A program made the position numbers and the translations under genes. Shown here piece by piece: positions 1 through 10,717 of a stretch of DNA of 64,000 nucleotides (the stretch's first letter is position 1; each line of letters opens with the position of its first letter). The stretch covers positions 18,609,501-18,673,500 of the forward strand of contig NC_088310.1 of assembly GCF_910592395.1 (NCBI RefSeq), written 5' to 3'. The notes beneath the pieces are model-generated. The model ran no database searches. It had not been told where the DNA came from and saw nothing but the letters and a program-made list of their open reading frames with translations. The stretch is from Lineus longissimus. Taxonomy: Eukaryota > Nemertea > Pilidiophora > Heteronemertea > Lineidae.

Positions 1-417
1 TTCCTTTTGTCAAGCCATTACCAAGGTTATGTGAAAGCCAGTGATGACCATAACGTTTCTGTTGCAGTTAAACAATACCCAACTATATGTACACATTCGC
101 CGGATATTAAAAAAATCTTACTGCCGATCAGGACGTTAACGACAACTGCATTTACATGTTTAATGTTGTCGAACATGATATTGAGTCGTGAATGTCTGAT
201 TTCGCACGAACAGCAAAAGTTTAAGTGGAAAAACAGGTTCTTAAAAAACAACCTTGTTTATGGCCAAATTTTTAACTCCCTGATCTTCAAATGAGTCAAA
301 AACGCCATAGTTGATTTTTTTAATCGTCCACTTAAGTCTCGAAGAAGATGAGGAAACCGCAAATACAGTCAAATAAGGTGGTCATATCTAATAAGTAGCT
401 TTTTCCATCAAACTCAA
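1..417. other. AT-rich flank, nothing identified
   Basis: Overlapping short open frames exist on both strands but none shows a motif, a splice-site pair or a codon pattern I can defend. No repeat or RNA signal was seen. Confidence 0.5.
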
Positions 418-600
418 ATATCCATGTGGCGCAGGCGTTTCATGAGGAGGGATCCCCCAGATCATACTTCTCCGGGAGATATCCATGTGGCGCAGGCGTT
501 TCATGAGGAGGGATCCCCAAGATCTTTCTTCTCCGGGAGATATCCATGTGGCGCAGGCGTCTCATGAGGAGGGATCCCCAAGGTCATACTTCTCCGGGAG
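418..600 (+). repeat. 61-bp tandem repeat, 3 copies
   Basis: Three adjacent 61-bp units start at 418, 479 and 540, each beginning ATATCCATGTGGCGCAGGCG and ending in CTCCGGGAG. The copies differ at only a few positions (for example a short change in the third quarter of unit 2). The unit is much more GC-rich than its surroundings. Because 61 is not a multiple of three, an open frame through the array changes reading from unit to unit, so a protein repeat is unlikely. The near identity suggests recent amplification. Confidence 0.95.
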
Positions 601-611
601 GACATCTCCCC

Positions 612-838
612 ACTCTCTAAAAAAAGAACGATTCAAAATTGAGCTTTTGAAGGTTTTTCAGCCAATACAAATAAACAGCCTCCCTAAATATTTTCTGGGA
701 AAATGAAAAGCCACTAAAAGGTTTTTGCGCTCTTGAGGAACATCAACATGGTTTTTCAGCAAAACCCTTCGAGGATGCACCTCTTAAACGATTTTTTCTT
801 CAAAAGCTCAAAACCCGTTATTTTGGCGAATGCCTTCT
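612..838. mobile_element. MITE family 1 copy (GGTTTTTC motif)
   Basis: The segment holds GAGCTTTTGAAGGTTTTTCA at its left side and an inverted TTCAAAAGCTCAAAACCC at its right, with further GGTTTTTC motifs between. The same arrangement occurs near 7.7, 28.3 and 49.4 kb. No coding capacity is visible. It is degenerate compared with the 49.4 kb copy, and its ends are approximate. Confidence 0.6.
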
Positions 839-980
839 CTGCCCTCCCTATCCCCACTCTTTACGTGAAATTCATCTCTGCACTTCAACTGAAATCCTCT
901 GCATCATAGCGTACATCTTCATTCTCTGCCCTCTATCTCCATCCTCTCGCAAATCCATCTCTACACACGCACCTAAAATG
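836..980 (+). repeat. Diverged ~93-bp tandem duplication
   Basis: TCTCTGCCCTCCCTATCCCC near 837 and TCTCTGCCCTCTATCTCCAT near 930 start two pyrimidine-rich units that both continue to a CATCTCTRCAC block. The copies are strongly diverged, so this is an old duplication or simple low-complexity sequence. Confidence 0.4.
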
Positions 981-1137
981 TCGCCATCTGGTTGCAGACT
1001 ACTACGCGATGGCAAAGGGATACTACTAGCTATAAGCCAACCTTCTATAACGAGTACCACACCTTATGCATAGACGGCGATAAATGAATCCACGGGGACA
1101 CCCTTCTACACACTTCGACGCTGATACAGTCCAGGGC

Positions 1138-1293
1138 GCGGTTGTTCAGAGGCACGAAATTCAAGTTATCCCTAACGGTTACATTTAGTGTCATTAAGAC
1201 GTTATCTCTTTCAGATAGATCTTTTGAGATACAATAAAAAAATTACGTTAGGACTAACCGACCCCGTTAAACCTAACGTGGTTTGAACAACCC
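1138..1293. mobile_element. MITE family 2 copy, diverged
   Basis: The ends are GGTTGTTCA and TGAACAACC in inverted orientation, about 155 bp apart. The interior is diverged from the better copies at 6333-6482 and 23630-23783, which share these ends. No open frame is present. Confidence 0.55.
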
Positions 1294-1475
1294 AGCCCAG
1301 CATTCTACAAAGCCGGCAACACGAGAAAGAATTATCAATTCAGGAGCTGTCGGAGTCGAACTCAGTTCATTGTATTCATCAGTTAGATCCCTTTTTAAAT
1401 GATTACTCGTAAGTTACGTCGTAATCTGCGGAAAGCGTCTTAAGATTCATTTCTCGGAAAGACCCTTTGATTTCA

Positions 1476-1740
1476 TTACCAATGGAGGCCCTCATCTTGT
1501 TTCAGTGTCATATTCATTTCGATGTGAAAGATTAAGGCAGGAGCATTTTCGTGGATTTGATTGGCAGATTCAGGGATCCAATTCCAATACATGAATATTT
1601 GGTCACCTCTCAGATATTTGGTCAAATGTTGACCTGAAAGGGACCAGGTGGATGACACTTTCCAACGCGGTATGTAAACTGAGACACCATCGCCAGGGGA
1701 CAGTATGCATGCGTACTTTTCAAATGAGAGTCTAAATTGA
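1476..1740 (-). CDS. Possible terminal exon, unrecognised protein
   Basis: On the minus strand a good 3' splice site (long T-rich tract ending CAATTTAG) is followed by an open frame of about 87 codons ending in TAA at 1476. The reading contains LSPGDGVSVYIPRW and YLRGDQIFMYWNW, a hydrophobic and aromatic pattern that would suit a beta-sandwich domain, but I do not recognise a family. A short coiled-coil-like frame (residues ITRMVSRISALTSRLAEI) lies just upstream on the same strand at about 1810-1930, without a convincing 5' splice donor joining the two. No AATAAA follows closely. A chance ORF cannot be excluded. Confidence 0.25.
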
Positions 1741-1940
1741 AAAAGTACAAAAAATATTCTCAAAAAACAAGAAATTGTAATCGTTGTGTTGGAAGATATT
1801 CTTGAATTGACATAGGCTCAGGGCGATTTCAGCCAAACGACTTGTCAGTGCGGAAATGCGACTAACCATACGTGTAATTTTACCGCCAAGATCTGCATAC
1901 GCGGCGGGCGATGATGATATCTGTTGATAGCCCGGGGACA

Positions 1941-4900
1941 TCCGTTAACTTTTTCTGTCATTCCAAACTAGTCTGAAACTTGAATTAGTCAAATTTAGTC
2001 GTCGGTATATATCGATAGTATGAGGCGTACAGCCTGCTGCTCCATAGGAATTCCAGTTGACACTTTTATCTGTAAACTGCGAGCTACAATGATAGCCAAA
2101 CGGAAATAGGGAGTTGAACCGAGGTAACAGGTTTTTAATGTCCCCCATAACTCAGCGTTTCCAACCGACAAACAGTAAGGGAAACCCTGAATTGACACAT
2201 GTCAGTCTCGTTTTCCAGTTAACCCCTAAACAACGAGGGGAAACAGACTGAAATGGATACACTCGAAAATATTGCACCTGTACGAAAGCGATAGTTTTGT
2301 GGCGCCATTCGAAATCCTCAGTCACGGTGAACATCAAGAGCGCACGCGATTGGTCAAATCAAATCGAGCTTCTTAAGTGGCAACCCTCTGCTGAAGACGG
2401 TCATCACTAAAATACAGATTGATCCGTGTCCGATACCCGCTCTTCTAACATTCAGCAACTTCTGATGAAGTTATTTAGACAACTACTGATCTTGATTTAG
2501 ATTCGCCGTCTTGATACTGATCTCAACTCTGATAAACCGAAAGCGGTTTTCAATTTTCGTAAGTCGGATTCTCTATTAAAAGAATAGAATGAATTGATAA
2601 AATATTCTGTACATGTCGGTACAAGGCGTGTCGTTCACCAAGACTGGTAATACGGTTCTTCAAGCAAGATATGCTTCAAACACATGTACAGAGAAAAATG
2701 CACGGCCGGTTTGTCTTGTGGATAGCGAACAAATTGCAAAATATGCATGCACTGATTTTGTACATGCATTTCAGAGTGCTTGTAACCCACGTGATGGTTA
2801 TTCTACCTCGAAAAATCAGAACGAATGCCTATCCCAGAGAATCACGCAAGTGCATCACAACTACCACACCTGCGCAGAAGATGAATTTAACTTTCCATTG
2901 TTTTATAAGTTCTTTCTGATTCGTTTTTAGCGGCCTAGTTACCAAATACAGCCATAGAATTGTACATTGTATGCTATTCAACCAGTGGTATCATGTTTCG
3001 TTTGAGAGCTTCTTTAGGCGACAGCAGGCGAGGCGGATTATGATGAAATCGAATATGATCTTTATCGACAGATGAACACACGTTCAATGCGTATAAAAAA
3101 ATCAGGCTTGGAGAAGTAGGGGTAGGGTATAATGTTTCTACTTTTAAAGTCCAACGCATAAAGTTAATTTCAGAAAGTAGGTGGGATATTGTTGAAATGG
3201 CATACCTGTTAAATCCAACTTGCATTTTGCAAGATTGATTCATTTCCCTTAAGATTCAAGGCAATGATAGCGTCTCTTCTAACCCGGACGCTATTCAAAC
3301 AACGCAGGACAAAGTCCCCGCCTTCCACCGACGTCTTTTGAATTCCAATTACATGTAGACTGTGACTGACGAAATGGTTCAACATTTCCCATAGTTGAGA
3401 TGCGAAATATTTCTTAAACCATTTGTTTTTAAGACTATAGAGGCCCACTAAATGCAGCTGTATGACTATACAGCAATTAACCGTATGGAGGGCAGAAAAA
3501 TGATTTGTCATGCCTGAAATACTGTTATGGTCATTTGGGGCCTTCTTTCTTTAGTCCGTCCCTCCAGCATGGCAGGCCAGGGATGACGTCATGTGAAACC
3601 ATTCTATAAACACAAGAATCCACGAGATAGATGACCCACAGTGTCTAGCATTTTTCTTATTCTTAAAGGTTAATGTAGGATGTATTGCGACTGCTGGCCC
3701 TATTTTGAAGCTATCTCTAGTTTTCATCTCGTATATCTACATGTAATCTTAACCCACATCATCGCGTCTAGTCCGGCGTCGTCTCGCCATCTCGCCACGG
3801 GACCTGATGTGGTCATCCAGGATGTGCGACTACCGTGTGGTAGATCAGCTCTGATTGTCAAAAGTCGTGTCACGTTCCGTTCATCGCTGACCAAAGATAC
3901 GGACCAACTTCTCACAAAGCCATGGCCTGATACACTATATAATAAAGGTTTATGTTGCGTCACGACAATATTTATTATCTGGTTAATCGACGGTACCATG
4001 TAGACTATATGCGTACTAGCAGCAGACTGGGAATTTATTGAGAGTTATTGCGCTTTTAGCAGCGAACACGTTTTTCCGAATCGCTGACTGTGAAATTAAT
4101 ACATCTACTCATTACCACGACAACGTCGACAGTGTCAGAAAAACAATGCTTTGAGTAGTTAGACGTCGGGACAACATCATGTGGTGAAAAAAACTTCGTT
4201 GCGGCAGTTTGTGCCCGATATTTTTTTTCTCGTCATATTTCATGAGACTAAAAGACCGTTTAATGTTGGGGGTGACATCTTCTCTAGGCCTTACTGTGTT
4301 TAGCAATAAAGAATGAAGCAAATAATACTTTGCGATCGTGACTTCTTTCTGATGATATGCACTCTGTTATAGAAATATCATTTCGGATGACATGTTGCTA
4401 AATAGTTTTTGAGGCCGGTCGAAATCAGATCATACTCTGTCCAAGTTGACCTTGGTGGTTATCACGATGCACAATCGATGACCGTACTAGCGCGAGGGAT
4501 GATACCCGGTAATAGTAGACCCATCCTATCTGTTGAAACAAATTTTACAAGGGCGTAGGCCTATAGGGCACACCTTACACCCCTATCTTTTACAAGTCAC
4601 AAAAGATCGGGCGGGTCTATTGGTACCGGAAAACTGTTTTCCATGCTATAGCAGGCCCTACGGTCAATCGATTGAGCACCGGGGGCATGAATGATTGCTT
4701 TTTATTTCTGTCAACGGTGTTTTATCACGGACACCAGATCTTATTTCATGTCCGTGAATTCAATGTACCTGCAAGAATCTCTTCCTTTTTAATTTGAACT
4801 TGTCATATTTTTTACATTTTAATCTGGGTTAACCCTTTATTCATCCACAATGTAAAACAATATCATGGTGCTCTTCTTCTAGCATATAGGAGTGTCACTC

Positions 4901-6332
4901 CGAACCGATGCCCACAGTGCGGGTGTAGAATCTTCCAGCGCCTCACCGCTATCGCATTCCAGAGCCATTCGGCCCACATCGCAACGTGTGAAATTCCAGT
5001 AGCCTAATATTTTCCTCTACGAAAGCAAAACCCGCTCTAGTTTTTCTCCTTGGAAAGGACCTCTGACATTAAGCTGGAGACTGCTTTCTGAAATAATAAG
5101 CCAACGTTTCTTTATAACAAGAAAGGTATTCTTTATACTACCTGTACACCATTAGGTAATTTCTGTTTTCTTGACATCCCTCCACCAGCCCTGGTCTCTG
5201 TCCGTATTCAAAAGAAGGTGAAAACCTCAAAGAGCAGGCCTACTTAGCCACCAACCTGTGCTCGTAGCTTTCCAATATTTGATTCAAGGTGCCTGGAGCA
5301 TTTAAAATGATATCTGCGTCCTAAAATGCGGGAAATAACTGATATATGAGCATGCAGATGTTAATAAAGATGACTTTCCTTAGAATATGAACGCCCGTGG
5401 TTTGTTGAAAAAGCCGAGGGTGCAATACTAAAACTTACGCACCGTGTCCACCAACGATGCTGTCATTAAAGGTTTGGTCCTCCTGGTGGAGAAAGAGCAA
5501 AATACCACAAAAACCCTCTCAAAGCTGCATAAAAATCCCGTGTTTGATGAAAATTCTGTTTTTGGCGGGCTGTGGGGACAGTAGTCCATGTCAAATATGA
5601 ATACGGTCATGACAGTTACTGCAGACTTGAGGATCCTCAGTGTCAACCTTCACGCCCCATTTAACGCAAATGCAACAGTGGATAACACGCTATACCACTT
5701 TGCTAACTCTGGCATCAACTGCGAACATAGATACCGTGCCCGCCCTTCCATATGATTACTCCTGACTCGCTTCCCTCGCGCGGCAGTCGGCGGAACGTGA
5801 TGCTGAAATCTCCATATAGCTCGTCTACCCCGAACGCCAAGACTAATGCACTTCATGAGGTTGCCACTTATAGCTTCACCTTTGATGTGATGATTGCGAG
5901 GCAATGCGAATTGATTTGTTCGAAGAGTTTGATCGGGTTAAGTACCACAATTTGTATAAACGCGCCAAGATAATAATGTGTGTGAGATTTAATGAGACGG
6001 AGTCGTATTCCTGTACACCTAGAAGCGCCGACGGAACAATCGTTAGAAAGATACCACGCATCTACACGTATACTTGGTCTCCGGGTTCCCATCGATGACA
6101 TTCGTGGGTTCGTTGTTAGATAAAAATTAAGTTATTTTAGATGGTGCCCCCTGACGTGATAGACGGGTCCACCACCTGCGAAACATGTTAATCGGGTGCT
6201 TATCAACCACCACGCTTTTGTTGCTCCCATCTTAAGCAATGGTTGTCCAGGTCTCGAACTAATACTTAAAGTGATTTTTAAATGCTATGCGATGTTAAAA
6301 GATCATATCTACGTCTCCAGAGTATTAACCCT
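1941..6332. other. 4.4 kb with no supported gene
   Basis: Many ORFs of 60-107 codons occur on both strands, several fully overlapping, with no recognisable domain. A perfect CRE-like TGACGTCA lies at 3583-3590 with no accompanying promoter. A frame near 4900-5000 reads RCPQCGCRIF and then H-x2-H-x3-C, but the spacing does not fit a standard zinc finger. No tRNA, rRNA or clear transposon was found. Confidence 0.45.
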
Positions 6333-6482
6333 GGGTCCGGTTTTTCACAACAAACGTAATCACTATGTCCGCGTTAACTTTACTTGACGTTAATCATCGC
6401 CTTCAGTTAAGCCCGTATAGACTAACCCTAAGTAAAGTTAACGCCAGCGTTAGTGACAAAACTTGTCCTGAATAACCGGGCT
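6333..6482. mobile_element. MITE family 2 copy
   Basis: Left side CCGGTTTTTCAC and right side TGAATAACCGG are inverted. Further in, the arms share a long imperfect inverted match through GCGTTAACTTTACTT (left, near 6370) and AAGTAAAGTTAACGC (right, near 6432). The arms are about 65 bp each, so the element is mostly one hairpin. It shares the CTGGCGTTAAC block with the 23.6 kb copy. Non-coding. Confidence 0.75.
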
Positions 6483-7500
6483 CTGTTCACAAAAAGGAGT
6501 AACATAACCATTCGATCATTCACCATGCTCTTGTGGCGACGTTAATATCTTAGTGAATAGAAAATTTCCCGCCGACAGAGATAGATATGTACTCCTCGAA
6601 ATATCATCGATATCACTTCAATGATTGATAATCGAGCTACGTGTAAAAAATCTGTCTAATTTTTTTAAGTTATATCGGATTCTTGGTAATGGTAGCCTTA
6701 TTTGCCGTTATAGTTATTGTTAGTGTTGCTCATTAATTCCTTTTTCTGTATCGCTCTAACGAGTGTCTTACGTTTATCGACGGAACGGATCCATACGTAC
6801 ACGGATTTTTTCAGGAACTGCTACCTCACTGTCGGTATTAGATGTCTCCCCAAGACGCCGCTCGGGTTTAGCTTAATGCAGGTCGGCAAAAACCGATGTT
6901 TGGTGAGACAATCAATATACAGACAGTGAAGTATCAATTTCTTAAACTAAACATTGAAATGAATTTTGACTGCTTTTTTACTATTGTCATATTTTGCAGC
7001 AGCCAACGCGGTTATGGTTGGCTATCGTCAAAACAAGGCACAGTGCTTTATTCACTGAAAACAGTGCTTTGGTGCAACTAAGGTGTTTAGAATGAATAAT
7101 TGAAAACAGGTAGATGGCCAATTAGACATTGGAGAACGTTTTAAGTTCCATACTCTACTTACCGTAAGGTACGCCATCCCCCTTCGGCCATTTTCAACGG
7201 ACTTAATGATGGGATTAGTCAACTCTGATTCGCATAGTGTCCATGAAATTCGCCAACTGGGGCAAATTGTTATCAATAACTACCAAGAGTAGGATGTCGA
7301 CGGTTAGAGTATCAGGAATTAGCCACTTAGATTTATAACACGACCGTATGGCCACGGCGGGTGCCATTATCCTTTTCTGATGACTCTTAATGGCGTAATC
7401 GAATCTCTCGTCTGGGGAGGTCGGTATCAATGGCGGTGTTACGGTTCCCCAGACATTCACTGCAGAAGCTGTTGACTACCAATAATCTCACAAGAACTAG

Positions 7501-7575
7501 CCAATGGCACGCTTTAAACCAGCCTCATCGCGGCCGGGTATAAAGGCAGAGCAGACGGGAATGCTTTGTCCTCAA
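7501..7575 (+). promoter_or_regulatory. Candidate TATA/CCAAT core promoter
   Basis: CCAAT stands at 7501-7505, and GGGTATAAAGGC places a TATA box at 7539-7544 in a local GC-rich context. A CA initiator-like dinucleotide lies about 30 bp downstream, near 7570. No convincing first coding exon follows: the next 250 bp contain a MITE. The motif combination is what is seen; promoter function is inferred. Confidence 0.35.
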
Positions 7576-7672
7576 TTGTCTTTTTGGCGAATTTTGTATA
7601 TCAACACAGTCTATTTCATTTCGAACTTCAGGGCTTTTTAGTCGGCACTTTTGACCGAGCTTATGGGTTACG

Positions 7673-7805
7673 CTCTTCGAAATAAAGGTTTTTCAGCGTT
7701 TGAAAACCTTTTGCGGCCAACACAGATTTGTACCCCGTTGAGGTTTTTCAGCAAAGGTGATCGTGAAAACCATTGTGGCCTAGGTTTTATCACAATCTCA
7801 AGAAA
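7673..7805. mobile_element. MITE family 1 copy
   Basis: The copy starts CTCTTCGAAATAAAGGTTTT and contains TACCCCGTTGAGGTTTTTCAG, which aligns with the GCACCCCGTAGAGGTTTT block of the 28.3 kb copy. It ends near ACAATCTCAAGAAAC. It carries no coding sequence. Confidence 0.7.
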
Positions 7806-8504
7806 CATTTGGTGTTTTTCATTTTACAAATAACCTTCCGCTTGTCCGTCTGCGTAGTAGGCTATTGCCAAGCACTTATTCTCACTGTTAAAATACATAT
7901 CAAGAAGACCCCTCGTGATCGCCAGTTAACGCGATGCCGCGCGCCTGAAATTTGCTCGATTCTGCGAGGAATCCTTCCGGACTGGAAGCATTCATTTTTG
8001 CTTGGTGATGACCATAGCGCTTAAAGGAACGTTATCCGAGAGCGTAGGGATATTAGAGACTTGTTTTGCTGTACAAACCTGGAATCTTTTCCAACTTGCT
8101 TTTGTGTATATTACTCATGGAAGATGCCCTAGCGGTGTCCGGGATATAAGGTTTTCAGATGAATATAATATTGTTAAACAAATGTGTTGACCTTATGTTG
8201 CTTTTTTGGTAGCGATTTCATTTCGGGCCGTTCGGAGGACGTATTCGGACTGTATCAAGTCAGCCGACCGACGTCGTCGACATCGATCAAACAGTATCTA
8301 CGCCATCGGGTTAATTTGAAGATACATCATCATTTGAACCGATAATGGATTTCTACCAGAAGAACGTGACTAGCCTCAAGTAGAACTGTCATGACTTCAA
8401 GATGAAGAAAAATTGCCACTTTACAAGTGGAGCCAAGTCCCCTGTTCACAGCGGACGTCATTAATACAACAACACCTGTAATGGTTTTGTTGATCTCAAT
8501 CAGT

Positions 8505-8519
8505 GGGGGGGGGGGGGGG
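8505..8519 (+). repeat. Poly-G run of 15
   Basis: Fifteen consecutive G residues. It could be a slippage-prone or quadruplex-capable run, or an assembly weak point. A second run of 10 G lies at 29026-29035. Confidence 0.95.
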
Positions 8520-8964
8520 CTCTCTTTAATAATCATCCGCCGTTACCCAAGACAGGTTGACCGTTCCCAAGCCCTATTTACCAGGCCGGAGATTAAAGTG
8601 ATAGGTTCATCGAAAGCCAATCAGAAAAGACCTTCAAAGAAACCCAAATAGGCCAGCAATTTTCCAATGTCAATAGGGCGGTGGTAACATGAGATGGAAA
8701 CAGGAGGATAGGGAAATAGAGGCACCATACCTGCCAGAGACGTGTTGTGGATGATCAATGGCTCCGCAACTCATTGCTGGTCAAGTTCACAAGTGGCCAT
8801 ATAAGACGGATGGCATGAATAGCAGCAGCTCCACAAATTTCGTTGCGTCTGTAGCTTCCACCCTTGACAATTGTCATCGCGATCGCTATGATGTCAAGGA
8901 AAACAGATAGACACTGTATTCTGTTGCTCGGGTTGTCGAATTCATCCCGCAGCCGCAATCACTC

Positions 8965-9037
8965 CTTCACATCTGTATCTCGGCACCTAGGCGGTTAGTG
9001 GGTGTGTTGCCAGAGACAACTGAGCTACGGGAGAGTC
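8965..9037 (-). pseudogene. tRNA-like relic (A box present)
   Basis: On the minus strand CTCTCCCGTAGCTCAGTTGT matches the 5' arm and A box of eukaryotic tRNA, and CACTAACC follows at anticodon-loop distance. The expected GGTTCGA B box is degraded. It is more likely the head of an old tRNA-derived SINE than a working tRNA gene. Confidence 0.35.
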
Positions 9038-9590
9038 CTAAATTCAGCCTGTACTGTCCCATGAGGTCTGTGCAATGTCGTCTGGTCAGTTTGTTAGACT
9101 CCCGGGGAAGCCAATTTAGTCATCCTATTCATACTGTCTCATAGGGTAAGACGAGGCCGGTCCACTGCGTCTGGAGTGTAGTTTGGAGGACACCGAGTTT
9201 TTCATTTTACGGCAAAGTCGTGGACTCCCTGATCGGGAAGTGCCAAAGTCCATACGTAGGATGTAGTTTGAAGGAGGTATATATCCTAATATCAAGTCCG
9301 GGTTAAAATAACTAATTACACTTGTTTATTGTAAATAAGGCCCGTATTTCAACTCGATTTGGTAACTGGAGCGTATTGCTACTGCAACCAAAGAAGCCTT
9401 CACTAGAGTTGTACTTATAGACACTGGATGCCTAATACGTTATCAAGTTTCAACGAATACAGCTAAGCAATTTTCTTTTTCGCATTGGTAGCACGAAAGG
9501 GAAAAGGTGAAGTCACGAATCTTTCCAACAATAGGTATCTCTTTAGACGCGAAGTATTCTCATATGGCATCCTGTTCCTTGCAACGAAAT

Positions 9591-9816
9591 GAAATTGATG
9601 CGGCAATTCAAGTCAGGCATTTACATGTATCAGACAATGTCTTATTGCAGCTACGGGGTGTCTCCGAAAAGACGCAGCAATAAGACACACGCCATTACGC
9701 CAAAGAAATTGATGCGGCAATTCAAGTCAGGCATTTACATGTATCAGACAATGTCTTATTGCAGCTACGGGGTGTCTCCGAAAAGCCGCAGCAATTAGAC
9801 ACACGCCATTACGCCA
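9591..9816 (+). repeat. 114-bp tandem duplication with hairpin
   Basis: Two nearly identical 114-bp units start at 9591 and 9705 (GAAATTGATGCGGCAATTCA). Each contains GTCTTATTGC and, 28 bp later, its inverse GCAATAAGAC (9639-9648 with 9677-9686). An inner GTCT/AGAC pair extends the potential stem. In unit 2 the right arm has one change (GCAATTAGAC). The unit length is divisible by three, so a 69-codon frame stays open, but the inverted arms and lack of protein features favour a structural element. It lies just past the 3' end of the EH-like gene. Confidence 0.9.
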
Positions 9817-9894
9817 CTCCGCTTATTCAAACACTCAACCTTCTGATGATCACGCGGACACATTGCAATGAAACAATAATACAAAACATTAATT

Positions 9895-10078
9895 TTTATT
9901 TTTAATTCATCCAAACATGAGTACACACAACCCCTCTTTACAAAAATAGTTTGAATCTTCAATGAATGCACGGATGTCTCAGTGTTTCCACTGAACTGAA
10001 GCCAATTCAATAAATGAAGTTACTTTGGGGTCCAAAGATGCCAAAGACTTGGAAAATGTCACAGTTTAAAGCTTTATT
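9895..10078 (-). promoter_or_regulatory. Polyadenylation signals, minus strand
   Basis: AATAAA occurs on the minus strand at 10073-10078 and again at 9895-9900, about 640 and 820 nt beyond the stop codon of the EH-like gene. The sequence between stop and signals is AT-rich and lacks frames, as expected of a 3' UTR. Either or both could serve that gene. Confidence 0.5.
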
Positions 10079-10255
10079 TTAAGTCCGAATGTTCTCAAAG
10101 TGATTCTACATGGAATGTAAAGAAATACTCCTACGTTGCCATTCTGTCGTTTGGCATTTAGTTTAAAATTCTCACTTAATCCGCACGATGCGAAATATCG
10201 GCAGGAGTAGATTCTTTCTGAAAGGTTAAATTCAATTTTTCGAATTCTACGTAAA

Positions 10256-10433
10256 GTGTTTGATATTTGAAGTATTTAAATCGTCTATCGTGTTCTCAAA
10301 TCGTGTACATGTAGTCATCACGCGAAATATCCAAGTCATTTTGATTACAAAATCGAAGGAAAGAGTTTCATATTTGAAGTATTGATGTAGTCCTTGTAGT
10401 GTTCTCAAACGGTGTCATCACAAAATATCCAAA
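10256..10433. repeat. Diverged duplication in the 3' flank
   Basis: Two diverged copies (about 10256-10336 and 10362-10433) share ATATTTGAAGTATT, then GTGTTCTCAAA, then CATCAC and AAATATCCAA in the same order. They fall in the putative 3' UTR of the EH-like gene. Confidence 0.6.
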
Positions 10434-10717
10434 GAGAAAAAAAGTCCAATTAATCCACTAAGTATATATCACTAGGCCGTAATCCGTAATTACTTTTTAA
10501 GGAAAAAAACAGTGCCGTTGAAAGAAAGTACTTGAAACACGAAGACCGTACAAACAATTATATCCATTTAATCCAAATAAGGACACCGCTGCTGTACTCT
10601 TGTCACCCTTCAGCCAAACCTGGCCGAGAAGTTTCCACGACAAACATCCAGGATATCCGCGAAGGGACACCAAACTAAATCTAACAACCTAGGGCTTGGT
10701 CGGCCGCGGGAGCGTCC

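Noticed and set aside
4900-5000. Zinc-finger-like reading RCPQCGCRIF ... H-x2-H-x3-C
   Set aside because: Cys-His spacing does not fit C2H2 or CCHC families and the frame is short.
9589-9798. 69-codon ORF with a 38-residue protein repeat
   Set aside because: It is the 114-bp DNA duplication read in frame; inverted arms inside the unit point to a structural element instead.
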